From Kangiella sp. (lineage in GTDB: Bacteria; Pseudomonadota; Gammaproteobacteria; Enterobacterales; Kangiellaceae): a stretch of DNA of 64,000 nucleotides. Location of the stretch: positions 1 to 64,000 of the forward strand of contig JANQSG010000004.1 of the NCBI GenBank assembly GCA_028284185.1, in the 5' to 3' direction. Positions 8,818-17,010 of the stretch are shown one piece after another. Each line of letters opens with the position of its first letter. The first letter of the stretch is position 1. The notes under the pieces were generated by a model. It saw nothing but the letters and a program-made list of their open reading frames with translations, searched no databases and had not been told where the DNA came from. Made by a program: the position numbers and the translations under genes.

Positions 8818-11800
8818 TCGCCTGGTTTGCCCGCAATCCGGTTGCGGCAAATATGCTGATGTGGCTGATCCTGATTGCTGGCATATTTACTATATTTAAT
8901 CGAGTTACGGTTGAGCGCTTTCCAAACATTGAACAAAAAAGCATTTCTATTACGGTTCCTTTTCGAGGGGCCACGCCAGAAGAAGTTGAACAAACCATCT
9001 CCACTCGAATTGAAGAGGCGGTTTATGATTTGGAAGGCATAAAGCAAATTACTTCAACTTCCTCCGAGGGCAGCTCCAACGTTTTTCTGGAAATTGAAGA
9101 AGCTTATGACGTTGAAGTTTTACTGGATGAGGTTAAAAGTCGGGTTGGTGCTTTAAATACTTTACCGGTCGAAGCTGAAAAACCTATTATTCGTCGCAAT
9201 CAATGGAAGCGTGAAACCATTAGCGTCATGATCAGTGGCTATTTGCCGGATCAGGAATTGCGCGAATATGCCGAAATTGTTCAAGAGCAATTGACTAATC
9301 TTGATGGTATTAGCCAGATTGAAACTTCAGGTGTTCGTCGCTTTGAAATTGCTATTGAATTGAATCAGGATTCACTCAACGAATATGGTTTGACCCTTTC
9401 CGAAATTGCCAATGCCATTAATAGTAGCTCTTTGGATTTGTCTGCGGGCCAGTTGAGATCGGACAAGGGTGATATTTTATTACGTCTTAAAGGCCAATCC
9501 TATACCCAAGCAGAATTTTACCGCATTCCGATCTTGACGCGTGAAGATGGCACTCGTCTATTGTTAGGCGATCTGGCGGTGATCAAGGATGGTTTTGAAG
9601 AACAGGGACTTAATACCCGTTTTGATGGCGTACCTTCTATCGAGTTAGAGATCTTTCGAGTGGGTGAGCAAAGCGCTATCAAGGTAGCGCAAAAAGTTAA
9701 AGATTTTGTGGCCGCCCAGCAACCTGAAGTTCCACCAGGACTAAACTTAAGTATTTGGCGAGATAATTCCAAAGGCATCAAAGCACGACTCAATACCTTG
9801 ATCTGGAGTTTAGCGCAGGGCGGCGCTTTGGTGATCGTATTATTGGCTTTGTTTTTGCGACCAACCATTGCTCTTTGGGTGAGTCTGGGTATTCCTATTG
9901 CCTTTGCCGGTGGTATGATTTTTATGCCGGAGATGGGTGCAACGGTTAATTTGATTAGTTTATTTGCCTTTATTTTAGTGCTGGGGATAGTGGTCGATGA
10001 TGCCATTGTTACCGGCGAGAATATTTATAACCATATGAATAAAGGCACGCCGCCCTTAGAAGCTGCCATTAAAGGGACTCATGAGGTGGCTGTACCCGTG
10101 ACCTTTGGGGTGATCACTACCATGATTGCCTTTGTACCGATTTTGTTTTTACCTGGCGGTTGGGGTAAATGGTATTTTCAATTACCTTTGATTGTGATTC
10201 CGGTGCTGTTTTTCTCTTTGGTGGAATCCAAGTTGATTTTACCAGCACACCTTGGTCATATGAAATTTAAAAAAGATCATAGCCAGGACAGTTCCTTTTT
10301 TAGCCGCTTGCAGCAGCGATTTGCCGATGGCTTTGAAAATGCAATTTTGAAGTTTTATAAGCCTACTTTGGATTTTGCCATCAATCATTGGGCAGTGACC
10401 TTAAGTATTTTTATCGGGCTGTTATACATTATTTATTTTGCCGTTTCTTTGGGCCATACCCGTTATTCTGCGTTTCCACGTATTCCTTCGGAGATTGCTC
10501 GTAGTAGTTTAGCCATGCCTATTGGTACGCCATTTGAAGTGACCGATGAATATGTAAAACGAATGACCGATGCTGCTTTACAATTACAGGAAAAGTATCG
10601 TGATAAAGAAACGGGTGAAAGTGTTATTACCCACATTTTTTCAGTAAGTGGTTCTGGTGGCAGATCGTCGGCCTCTAATCGTGGTCGGATTATGTTTGAA
10701 ACAGTGCCGCCGGAGGAGCGTTCTACTGACATTACTACGGCTCAATTGGTAGCCGAATGGCGTAGGTTAATTGGCCCATTGCCTGGTGCTGAAACCTTAA
10801 ATTTCAGGGCAGAAATAGGTCGTAGTCGCGATCCGATTGATATTCAATTGAGTGGCTCGGATGTGCGCAAGCTGGGTGAAGCAGCTGAGCAAGTGGAAAC
10901 TATTTTAAGTCGAACCGAAGGGGTGTTCGATATTGCCGATAGCTTTTCTAAAGGTAAGCAGGAAATTCAGTTTCAGCTTAAACCACAAGCGGAGACTCTT
11001 GGCTTAACTCTTAGCAGTTTAGCAAGACAGATCAGAAATGCTTATTTTGGTGTTGAGGTGCAACGTATCCAACGTGGTCGGGAAGATGTCAGGGTGATGT
11101 TGCGTTTATCCAAAGCAGAGCGAAGCTCGCTGGATGGACTGAATGATTTATTAATCAGGACCCCAACTGGCGGCAAGGTGCCATTGCAGCAGGTTGCCGT
11201 GTTATCTTTTGGCAAAAGCCCATCGAGTATTATCCGTAATGATCGCCGCAGAACTCTCAATATTACTGCGGATGTGGATAAATCCAGTGGTCAGCTGAAC
11301 CAGATCCGCAGCAGCGTCGAGCAGGATGTGCAAGCGGCGCTAAAAGCCTATCCGGGCATTAGTTTTAGTCTGGAAGGAGAAGCCAGAGAAGAGCGGGAAT
11401 TGTTTAGCAGTATAGGGGTGAGCATTATCTTCGTAATGTTCGCCATCTATATTTTGTTGGCAACCGTGTTTAAGTCTTATCGTAAACCTTTTATTGTGAT
11501 GTCGATTATTCCGCTAGGAGCGGTGATGGCAGTGCTTGGTCATTGGTTGATGGATTTGTCGTTAAGCATGATGTCAGTGCTTGGCATGTTGGCTTTAACC
11601 GGTGTGGTGGTGAACGATAGTCTGGTACTGGTGGATTATATTAATAAGCAAAGGGCGCTTGGTATCGAGCGCAAAGAAGCCGTATTAAATGCCGGGGTTC
11701 GACGCTTAAGACCAATCATGTTGACCTCTTTGACCACTTTTGTGGGCTTGATTCCGATTATTTTTGATAAATCCACTCAAGCACAATTTCTGATCCCCAT

Positions 11801-11969
11801 GGGCGTCTCGCTTGGTTTTGGTATCTTATTTGCAACAGCTATTACCTTATTAATGGTACCTATGCTGTTCTATCGCCCAAAGGCACTGGTGGTTTATTTA
11901 CTGGCTTTGGCGGCATTACTTGTCTATCACTTTAGAGATTGGCTTGCCGCCTTTTTGGGGTTGGTTTAA
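8814..11969 (+). CDS. RND efflux pump permease
   Basis: 1051 residues, the usual length for the AcrB/MexB/MdtB-type RND superfamily. It has TM1 near the N-terminus (MIAWFARNPVAANMLMWLIL), two large periplasmic loops, TM2-6 and TM8-12. The proton-relay pair Asp395-Asp396 lies in TM4 (VLGIVVDDAIV), and TM10 carries GVVVNDSLVLVDY. It is an inner-membrane proton-driven exporter working with the adaptor encoded just upstream. Loop features do not reveal whether the substrates are drugs, detergents or other lipophilic compounds. It belongs to the hydrophobe/amphiphile branch rather than the heavy-metal branch (no CusA-type methionine cluster seen). Confidence 0.93.
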   Translation: MIAWFARNPVAANMLMWLILIAGIFTIFNRVTVERFPNIEQKSISITVPFRGATPEEVEQTISTRIEEAVYDLEGIKQITSTSSEGSSNVFLEIEEAYDVEVLLDEVKSRVGALNTLPVEAEKPIIRRNQWKRETISVMISGYLPDQELREYAEIVQEQLTNLDGISQIETSGVRRFEIAIELNQDSLNEYGLTLSEIANAINSSSLDLSAGQLRSDKGDILLRLKGQSYTQAEFYRIPILTREDGTRLLLGDLAVIKDGFEEQGLNTRFDGVPSIELEIFRVGEQSAIKVAQKVKDFVAAQQPEVPPGLNLSIWRDNSKGIKARLNTLIWSLAQGGALVIVLLALFLRPTIALWVSLGIPIAFAGGMIFMPEMGATVNLISLFAFILVLGIVVDDAIVTGENIYNHMNKGTPPLEAAIKGTHEVAVPVTFGVITTMIAFVPILFLPGGWGKWYFQLPLIVIPVLFFSLVESKLILPAHLGHMKFKKDHSQDSSFFSRLQQRFADGFENAILKFYKPTLDFAINHWAVTLSIFIGLLYIIYFAVSLGHTRYSAFPRIPSEIARSSLAMPIGTPFEVTDEYVKRMTDAALQLQEKYRDKETGESVITHIFSVSGSGGRSSASNRGRIMFETVPPEERSTDITTAQLVAEWRRLIGPLPGAETLNFRAEIGRSRDPIDIQLSGSDVRKLGEAAEQVETILSRTEGVFDIADSFSKGKQEIQFQLKPQAETLGLTLSSLARQIRNAYFGVEVQRIQRGREDVRVMLRLSKAERSSLDGLNDLLIRTPTGGKVPLQQVAVLSFGKSPSSIIRNDRRRTLNITADVDKSSGQLNQIRSSVEQDVQAALKAYPGISFSLEGEAREERELFSSIGVSIIFVMFAIYILLATVFKSYRKPFIVMSIIPLGAVMAVLGHWLMDLSLSMMSVLGMLALTGVVVNDSLVLVDYINKQRALGIERKEAVLNAGVRRLRPIMLTSLTTFVGLIPIIFDKSTQAQFLIPMGVSLGFGILFATAITLLMVPMLFYRPKALVVYLLALAALLVYHFRDWLAAFLGLV

Positions 11970-12030
11970 GCAAGATCTGGAACTAAGGTTGTGATACCAT
12001 AGCGCCAATTTTGATTAAGTCATAAAGCAG

Positions 12031-12510
12031 ATGTCGGGTTTTAGTCGTCGAATGGTGCAACTCTGGGCATTACTAGGATTCATTGGCATATTGGGTTTCG
12101 CCATTTACCGGTTATCAGGCTATTTTTATACCGCCTGGCAAATGCAGTTTCAATGGTATCACTGGCTAGCCTTGAGTATAAATTGTCTGTTTATGGCTTA
12201 TTCTGAAGGTTATAAAGGTTTTCAGAAAAGTTACTCCATTAAATTTGCTAATCGCCTACAAGAGCTGAAACAAAAGCCAGGTTTGGTACCAAAGTTATTA
12301 GCGCCACTTTTTTGCATGAACTACTTTAGTGCGCCAAAAAAAGACATGATCCTGGCTTATTCCTTAACCTTAGCCATAGTGTTGCTCATAATTATTTTCA
12401 ACCAGATCCCACAACCCTGGCGCGGGATTTTGGATATCGGAGTGGTGGTTGGTCTAAGCTGGGGAATAGCCTCAACTCTGATTTTAGGATTAAAAGAAAT
12501 TTATAGATAA
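12031..12510 (+). CDS. Small conserved membrane protein, unknown function
   Basis: 159 residues with about four hydrophobic segments (near 9-27, 43-57, 107-127 and 133-152) separated by a basic loop (KFANRLQELKQKPG). I recognise no family. It follows the RND pump by 61 bases with no terminator, so it may be read with it. Its stop codon (12508-12510) is immediately followed by the duplicated tRNA end at 12511, so the left end of the inserted segment abuts this gene without breaking it. Confidence 0.7.
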   Translation: MSGFSRRMVQLWALLGFIGILGFAIYRLSGYFYTAWQMQFQWYHWLALSINCLFMAYSEGYKGFQKSYSIKFANRLQELKQKPGLVPKLLAPLFCMNYFSAPKKDMILAYSLTLAIVLLIIIFNQIPQPWRGILDIGVVVGLSWGIASTLILGLKEIYR

Positions 12511-12537
12511 GTGGTGGGCCCGCCCCGACTTGAACGG
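12511..12537 (-). repeat. Displaced copy of tRNA-Ile2 3' end (att-like direct repeat, left)
   Basis: 27 bases identical to 13618-13644, covering the encoded CCA, the 3' acceptor strand GGGCCCG (complement) and the T-stem end of the downstream tRNA. The similarity stops abruptly after TTGAACGG. Confidence 0.85.
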
Positions 12538-12726
12538 ACTCAGCTTAGGGAGTTTTTAGGGTTTTCGGTACACCCTTGTAAATCGGCTTAAAGGACTCTT
12601 CCAGTTCTTACTCTCACAACTACAAGTAGCTCTCCATGTTGACTCAGGACATGAGGGAAACTACCATTCGTGGTGCAGGGGGGAGGTACCTCGGAAATTT
12701 ATTATAAAATTTATAAGGACAAGCTG
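12538..12726. other. Non-coding part of the element, upstream of the putAbiC-like gene
   Basis: No open frame of note on either strand. A GTG at 12670 is in frame with the gene downstream but lacks a convincing ribosome-binding site and adds an unlikely N-terminus. The stretch AGGGTTTTCGGTACACCCT (12557-12575) can form a small hairpin. An A+T-rich stretch (12699-12722) just before the gene could hold its promoter. Confidence 0.4.
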
Positions 12727-13527
12727 ATGGAAAAGAAAGAAAGTTTATATCAAAGGTTTATGACAGCCGAACCAATGTCGTTAGTTAGGTCAACACTCTT
12801 TGTCTTTTTATGTCTTCTGGTGATATACATCGTTAATTTTCATGGTGGAGTATCTGATGACCAAGGTGTATGGGGCGCATTCGGTGATTTTATGGGTGGT
12901 GTAATGAACCCAATTATTGGTCTGTATACGTTATATATTCTTGTTCAAGCATACAGAACACAGCGGCAAGAATTAAAGGAAACAACTGAAGCTCTCCAAA
13001 AGACTGAAGCAGAAAATAGAAGAACCGCAGATGCACAAGAGAAGCAGCTAGAGCTTGCCAAGTTCCAAGTTAAAGCCGATGAATTAATTAAGGCGGCGAC
13101 TATGGTCGATGCTGAAATGAAGGCTGACATTGCTAGTCGGAAATATCAATTCTTAAAGTCTGATCCTATGTACCTCGGGGCTCTCATTGGAAAATTCAGA
13201 GTGTATTCTGAAAACGATTTAGTTAAGTTAGGAAAGAGGTATTCTCCAAGTTCACCTGATACTAAACTCGAAGCTCAAATGAGACTGAGCAATGAATTCC
13301 GACATCTGAAGAGAGGACTAAAAACTCTAATGGAGTTGATAGAAGCAGATGAAAAAAATAGAGAAGCATTTAAAGAATTAACTAACCCCAAGTCACCACA
13401 GCTTGACTATATTAGGTTGGGCTGGAAGGAAGTTGCCGAAGCGTTCTTCCATTGGGGAATCTTAAATAGTAAAGAATTGATTTTCTTTCAATGGGAAGAC
13501 TACAAGCCTGCCATATTAAAAAATTAG
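12727..13527 (+). CDS. putAbiC-like membrane protein (putative phage abortive infection)
   Basis: 266 residues from the ATG at 12727, preceded by ATAAGGA; the frame extends to a GTG at 12670 but that start is less likely. Two membrane segments (about residues 16-36 and 58-75) flank the motif GVWGAFGDFMGGVMNPIIGL. A long charged coiled coil follows (about 76-125), then a soluble C-terminal domain. The W-G-x-F-G-D-F-x-G-G-x-x-N-P signature and the coiled coil are what I know from the putative AbiC-type phage-resistance family (PF16872). It is the only gene between tRNA-derived direct repeats, a usual position for single defence genes. The family call rests on motif recall; the phage-defence role is inference. 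Confidence 0.7.
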   Translation: MEKKESLYQRFMTAEPMSLVRSTLFVFLCLLVIYIVNFHGGVSDDQGVWGAFGDFMGGVMNPIIGLYTLYILVQAYRTQRQELKETTEALQKTEAENRRTADAQEKQLELAKFQVKADELIKAATMVDAEMKADIASRKYQFLKSDPMYLGALIGKFRVYSENDLVKLGKRYSPSSPDTKLEAQMRLSNEFRHLKRGLKTLMELIEADEKNREAFKELTNPKSPQLDYIRLGWKEVAEAFFHWGILNSKELIFFQWEDYKPAILKN

Positions 13528-13533
13528 TCAGGC

Positions 13534-13587
13534 AAGCAGACCATTCCAAGCTCCACCTCAAGTCCACTTCAGGAGTTCGGTCTGCTT
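13534..13587 (+). terminator. Long-loop hairpin after the putAbiC-like gene
   Basis: AAGCAGACC (13534-13542) and GGTCTGCTT (13579-13587) form a 9-bp perfect stem. The 36-nt loop contains a smaller CTCC/GGAG pairing. A short T/A-rich stretch follows. It is a possible terminator or a recombination-related structure at the element end. Confidence 0.4.
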
Positions 13588-13618
13588 CTAAAAGTACTAT
13601 ATCTAAAGGGTAAAATGG

Positions 13619-13695
13619 TGGTGGGCCCGCCCCGACTTGAACGGGGGACCTGCCGATTATGAGTCGGATGCTCTAACCAACTGAGCTACGGGCCC
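13619..13695 (-). tRNA. tRNA-Ile2(CAU), lysidine-modified type
   Basis: Complete 77-nt cloverleaf on the minus strand. The acceptor GGGCCCG pairs with CGGGCCC, discriminator A and encoded CCA are present, the D arm is GCTCAGTTGGTTAGAGC, the anticodon loop CTCATAA has CAU at 13659-13661, and the T arm is CCCCGTTCAAGTCGGGG. CAU occurs in Met, fMet and Ile2 tRNAs. The consecutive C4-G69 and C5-G68 acceptor pairs, which TilS uses to recognise tRNA-Ile2, and the GACTCATAATC arm favour Ile2 over elongator Met. It is the likely attachment site of the mini element on its 3' side. Confidence 0.88.
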
Positions 13696-13742
13696 TAAAT
13701 GTGTTGTGATCCCTGTTGAGTAGTTTTATTGCTGATTAGTTT

Positions 13743-13789
13743 GCTCTAACCAACTGTACCCAAGGGGCAGACCCAGCTACGGGCCCTAA
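13743..13789 (-). pseudogene. Broken copy of the tRNA-Ile2 5' part with an 18-nt insertion
   Basis: Bases 13743-13756 and 13775-13789 repeat 13670-13683 and 13684-13698 of the intact tRNA exactly (5' acceptor strand and D arm). An 18-nt insertion (TACCCAAGGGGCAGACCC) lies between them. No anticodon or T arm follows. It is a relic, left either by an older tandem tRNA copy or by an earlier insertion event. Confidence 0.75.
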
Positions 13790-13890
13790 TTCTTAAACAG
13801 GAACAAGTCCTGATCGAGAGCGCATTTTACCTTAAGCTTTGATTTTGGCAAGTTTTAGTTATCTTATTGGCTGACTATCCTGAGCTGGCT

Positions 13891-14034
13891 TTATTTGGTC
13901 AGGAGCAGGGTATCCTTATTGATAATTTCCAGTTTAACCCCCTGATTTTTATAATGCCAATAACTGCGCTGTTTGTCCCAGTAATAAAAAGAAATGCGCT
14001 CTTTTAAACAAAGAGGGCAGGCGATTGATGGCAC
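13891..14034 (-). CDS. Possible small CxxC protein or gene remnant (47 aa)
   Basis: GTG-initiated frame divergent from uup. The predicted product contains IACPLCLKERISFYYWDKQR and a Trp/Tyr-rich stretch, ending in DTLLLTK. The single CPLC knuckle followed by a YY-x-D-x-x-R-x-Y-W pattern resembles the N-terminal zinc-knuckle region of some bacterial methyltransferases, but the second Cys pair is absent (the expected position reads KNQG). No Shine-Dalgarno is evident. It could be a real small protein or an eroded gene end; I cannot tell which. Confidence 0.3.
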   Translation of the reverse strand: MPSIACPLCLKERISFYYWDKQRSYWHYKNQGVKLEIINKDTLLLTK

Positions 14035-14076
14035 TTTGAGTTAAAATGCGGTTATCAAAATATTCTAACGATTTTT

Positions 14077-15954
14077 ATGGCATTAGTAACCTTAAACCAG
14101 GTTGAAGTCAGTTATGGTGGTCCGGCGCTATTAGACAAGGTGGATTTTGCCATTGAGCCGGGTGAACGGGTGTGTTTGATTGGGCGCAATGGGGTGGGAA
14201 AATCCACTTTATTGAAGGTGATTAATCAGGAAGTAATCCCTGATGATGGCGATATTCGGTTCTTGCAAGGGGTAAAAATTGCCAAACTAACCCAAGAAGT
14301 GCCGCGAGATATGACTGGATCAGTATTTGATATAGTCGCACAAGGTTTGGGCAATCTGGGTAGCCTTATTCAGCAATTCCATGAGTTGAGTTTGTCTTCT
14401 GACGTTAAGGATCTGGAAAGTCTGGCAGATATTCAACAGCAAATTGAAGAGAGAGAAGGCTGGGCTTTAGAGCAAAAAGTGCAAACGGTGATTAAACGTC
14501 TAAGTCTAACCGCAGATGTTGCTTTCTCCTCTTTGTCTGGTGGTATGAAACGCCGAGTACTGTTAGCCAGGGCTTTGGTGGAAGAGCCTGATTTATTGCT
14601 ATTGGATGAGCCCACCAACCATTTGGATATTGAGTCAATCGAATGGTTGGAAGGTTTTTTAAAATCTTACCAGGGTAGTTTGTTATTTATTACTCACGAT
14701 CGACGCTTGTTAAAGAATCTGGCGACCCGAATTATTGAAGTGGATCGAGGTCGCTTAACTTCATGGCCTGGTGATTATGATAATTATTTAAGGCGCAAAG
14801 CTGAGCAGTTAGTGGCAGAAGACAAGCAGAATCAAGAGTTTGATAAAAAACTGGCACAAGAAGAAGCCTGGATCCGTCAAGGCATTAAAGCGCGTCGTAC
14901 CCGTAACGAGGGGCGGGTGCGTCGATTGGAGGCGGCGCGCCAAGAAAGGGCGGAACGTCGAAATCTGATTGGTAAAGTGGATATTAAATTACAACAGGCA
15001 GAGTTGTCTGGTAAGAAAGTCATAGCAGCTAAAAATATTGGCTTTAGTTATGAGGGGCAGTCAATTGTTAAGGACTTTTCAACTTTGATTATGCGCGGCG
15101 ATCGGATTGGCTTAATTGGACCTAATGGTGCTGGTAAAACTACCTTGATCAATATGCTCTTGGGTGAATTAGAGCCTGATATTGGTGAAGTCAAATTAGG
15201 CACTAAGTTACAAGTGGCTTACTTTGATCAGCATAAAGCCCAACTCGATGAGGCAACTTCTGCTATGGATAATGTATCCGATGGTAAAGATATGATGACG
15301 ATCAATGGTAAAGATCGCCATGTGATCAGCTATATGCAGGATTTTTTATTTACCCCTGAACGAGCTCGAGCACCTATTACTGCTTTATCAGGTGGTGAAC
15401 GCAACCGTTTATTATTGGCCAAAATTTTAGCTAAGCCCTCGAATTTGCTGGTATTGGATGAACCAACCAATGATTTGGATATTGAAACTTTAGAGTTAGT
15501 CGAAGAAATGCTTGATGCTTATCAAGGCACTATTTTGATAGTTTCGCACGACCGCGACTTCTTGAATAATGTGGTGACTAGTACTATTGTTTTTGAAGGC
15601 AATGGAGTGCTAAGGGAATATGTTGGTGGCTATGATGACTGGCTCAGGCAAAAACCCAAAACAGAGCCAATAAAGGCTGAAGCTAAAATTAAAGCGGCTA
15701 AGAAAAAGACTATGCCTAAAAAGCTAAGTTATAAAGAGCAAAGGGAGCTTGATGCTTTGCCGGAACTTATTGCTGAGTTGGAAGCCAAAATTGAAGCTTT
15801 GCAGCATAGTATGGCGCAGCCGGAATTCTATCAGCAAGTAAAAGATGAAATCAGCAAAGCCAATGATAGCATGATGCAATTTGAAACAGAGCTTGAGCAA
15901 AAATTTGAACGCTGGGAAGCGTTAGAAGCCAAGCGTGAAGCTTTGCAGATTTAG
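14077..15954 (+). CDS. uup: ABC-F family ATPase Uup
   Basis: 625 residues with two ABC cassettes and no membrane domain. Cassette 1 has Walker A GRNGVGKST (36-44), signature LSGGMKRRVLLARAL and Walker B LLLLDEPTNHLDI. Cassette 2 has Walker A GPNGAGKTT (about 348), signature LSGGERNRLLLAKIL and LLVLDEPTNDLDIETLE. A basic linker links the cassettes and a C-terminal coiled coil (about 545-625, KLSYKEQRELDALPELIAEL) marks Uup within ABC-F. Uup is a cytosolic ribosome- and DNA-associated ATPase influencing transposon precise excision and translation. smrA follows 12 bases downstream, so the two probably share a transcript. Confidence 0.93.
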   Translation: MALVTLNQVEVSYGGPALLDKVDFAIEPGERVCLIGRNGVGKSTLLKVINQEVIPDDGDIRFLQGVKIAKLTQEVPRDMTGSVFDIVAQGLGNLGSLIQQFHELSLSSDVKDLESLADIQQQIEEREGWALEQKVQTVIKRLSLTADVAFSSLSGGMKRRVLLARALVEEPDLLLLDEPTNHLDIESIEWLEGFLKSYQGSLLFITHDRRLLKNLATRIIEVDRGRLTSWPGDYDNYLRRKAEQLVAEDKQNQEFDKKLAQEEAWIRQGIKARRTRNEGRVRRLEAARQERAERRNLIGKVDIKLQQAELSGKKVIAAKNIGFSYEGQSIVKDFSTLIMRGDRIGLIGPNGAGKTTLINMLLGELEPDIGEVKLGTKLQVAYFDQHKAQLDEATSAMDNVSDGKDMMTINGKDRHVISYMQDFLFTPERARAPITALSGGERNRLLLAKILAKPSNLLVLDEPTNDLDIETLELVEEMLDAYQGTILIVSHDRDFLNNVVTSTIVFEGNGVLREYVGGYDDWLRQKPKTEPIKAEAKIKAAKKKTMPKKLSYKEQRELDALPELIAELEAKIEALQHSMAQPEFYQQVKDEISKANDSMMQFETELEQKFERWEALEAKREALQI

Positions 15955-15966
15955 GAAGTTTGCATA

Positions 15967-16545
15967 ATGTCTGATGATTTCGATCTATTTAAAAAAGAGC
16001 TTAAAGGTGTTAAGAAGCTTGAGAATGATCAGGTTAATTTGCATCAAAAAAATGATGAACTGTCGTTAGCTCAAAAAGCTCGCCAAGAAGCAGCTATTGG
16101 TCGTAAACCTAATACCGATCCTAACCCTCTAACTACTGACTTTGTAGAAATGGTTAAACCCGATGATTGGCTGGAATACAAAAAAGATGGGGTGCAGGAT
16201 TTTGTTTATAAAAATATGCGCTTGGGGAAATACCCAGTCCAAGCATCAATTGACTTGCATCGACGTACGGTTAAAGAAGCGCGTGATGATGTATTTTACT
16301 TTATTGAAAACTGTAAAAAGAAAGATAAGCGCTTATTATTAATCACCCATGGTAAAGGTGAGCGCAGCCAACCACAAGCCATTATCAAGAGCCATGTTAA
16401 TCATTGGTTACAAGAAATTACAGATGTTATCGCTTTTCATAGTGCACAACCCAGACATGGTGGGTTAGGATCGGTTTATGTGATGCTTAAGAAAAGCGAA
16501 TGGGCCAAACAGGAAAATCGTGAAAGGTACAATAGAAAGTTTTAA
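15967..16545 (+). CDS. smrA: Smr-domain protein SmrA (putative DNA endonuclease)
   Basis: 192 residues, close to E. coli SmrA (about 187). The N-terminal part is charged and helical. The Smr domain covers about residues 85-180 with ASIDLHRRTVKEA (the D-L-H motif) and LLLITHGKGERS (the T-H-G-K-G motif), then PRHGGLGSVYVML. Smr domains bind or nick nucleic acids; the cellular role of SmrA is not well defined. It sits 12 bases after uup, suggesting co-transcription. Confidence 0.9.
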   Translation: MSDDFDLFKKELKGVKKLENDQVNLHQKNDELSLAQKARQEAAIGRKPNTDPNPLTTDFVEMVKPDDWLEYKKDGVQDFVYKNMRLGKYPVQASIDLHRRTVKEARDDVFYFIENCKKKDKRLLLITHGKGERSQPQAIIKSHVNHWLQEITDVIAFHSAQPRHGGLGSVYVMLKKSEWAKQENRERYNRKF

Positions 16546-16593
16546 CAATTCCTGCAAAACTTTTCGTTAATTCCTTATGGAAGTGAAAATATT

Positions 16594-17010
16594 ATGACTG
16601 AAGAAGAAAAAACAGAAACGGTTGATAAAGTTAGAGAATTATTGCTATTCCAACTTAAGTTATTTGCTGATGCGGGGCGCGATCTTTTATTGAGCCCAGT
16701 AGCGGTGGTTTGTTTTATCCTCGATTTGGGGCATAAAGGCAAAAAAGAAGATACTTATTTTGAAAAGCTGATGGCTTTTGGTCGTCGTACTGATCACCAT
16801 ATTAATCTTTTCAAGCATAGGCGTTCTTATAAAAAAGGCATGATGACAGTGGATGATGCTGCCAAAATGGTGGAAGAAACTTTGGTCCATGAAATTAAAA
16901 CCGGCGAGTTAACGGAAAAAGGTTATCAGGCGGTTAAAGATGCCATTAGTAAACGCTTTGCCAATAATGGTACCAATGCTAATCCAGATCAGGATAATAA
17001 ATCGCAGTAA
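16594..17010 (+). CDS. Conserved hypothetical protein (138 aa)
   Basis: Charged, mostly helical protein with a short hydrophobic stretch (about residues 35-48, LLLSPVAVVCFILDLG) and a basic middle (HHINLFKHRRSYKKG). The C-terminal tail is Asn/Asp/Gln-rich. I recognise no family. It follows smrA by 48 bases on the same strand. Its last 32 bases overlap the 3' end of convergent greB, so the tail is encoded antisense to greB. Confidence 0.65.
   Translation: MTEEEKTETVDKVRELLLFQLKLFADAGRDLLLSPVAVVCFILDLGHKGKKEDTYFEKLMAFGRRTDHHINLFKHRRSYKKGMMTVDDAAKMVEETLVHEIKTGELTEKGYQAVKDAISKRFANNGTNANPDQDNKSQ

Larger units (their letters stand above)
12511..13644. mobile_element. Putative tRNA-Ile2-integrated mini element carrying one defence-like gene
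   Basis: A perfect 27-bp direct repeat (12511-12537 and 13618-13644) corresponds to the 3' end of the intact tRNA-Ile2 gene (CCA, acceptor, part of the T arm). Between the copies lie about 1.1 kb: ~190 non-coding bases, one gene (putAbiC-like, 12727-13527) and a long-loop hairpin. This geometry (whole tRNA at one end, displaced copy of its 3' end at the other) is what tyrosine-recombinase elements leave. No integrase or other mobility gene is present, so it would be either a decayed island or a satellite mobilised in trans. The direct repeat is seen; mobility is inferred. Confidence 0.6.

Noticed and set aside
12670..12726. Upstream GTG start for the putAbiC-like protein
   Set aside because: The extra 19 residues lack a ribosome-binding site and family similarity, while the ATG at 12727 has AAGGA at good distance.
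12538..12726. Remnant of an integrase gene at the element's left end
   Set aside because: No R-H-x-x-R or terminal tyrosine motif appears in any frame on either strand.
13619..13695. tRNA-Met(CAU) instead of tRNA-Ile2
   Set aside because: Acceptor pairs C4-G69 and C5-G68 and the GACTCATAATC arm match TilS-recognised tRNA-Ile2; elongator Met normally has different pairs there. Not absolute, but Ile2 is better supported.
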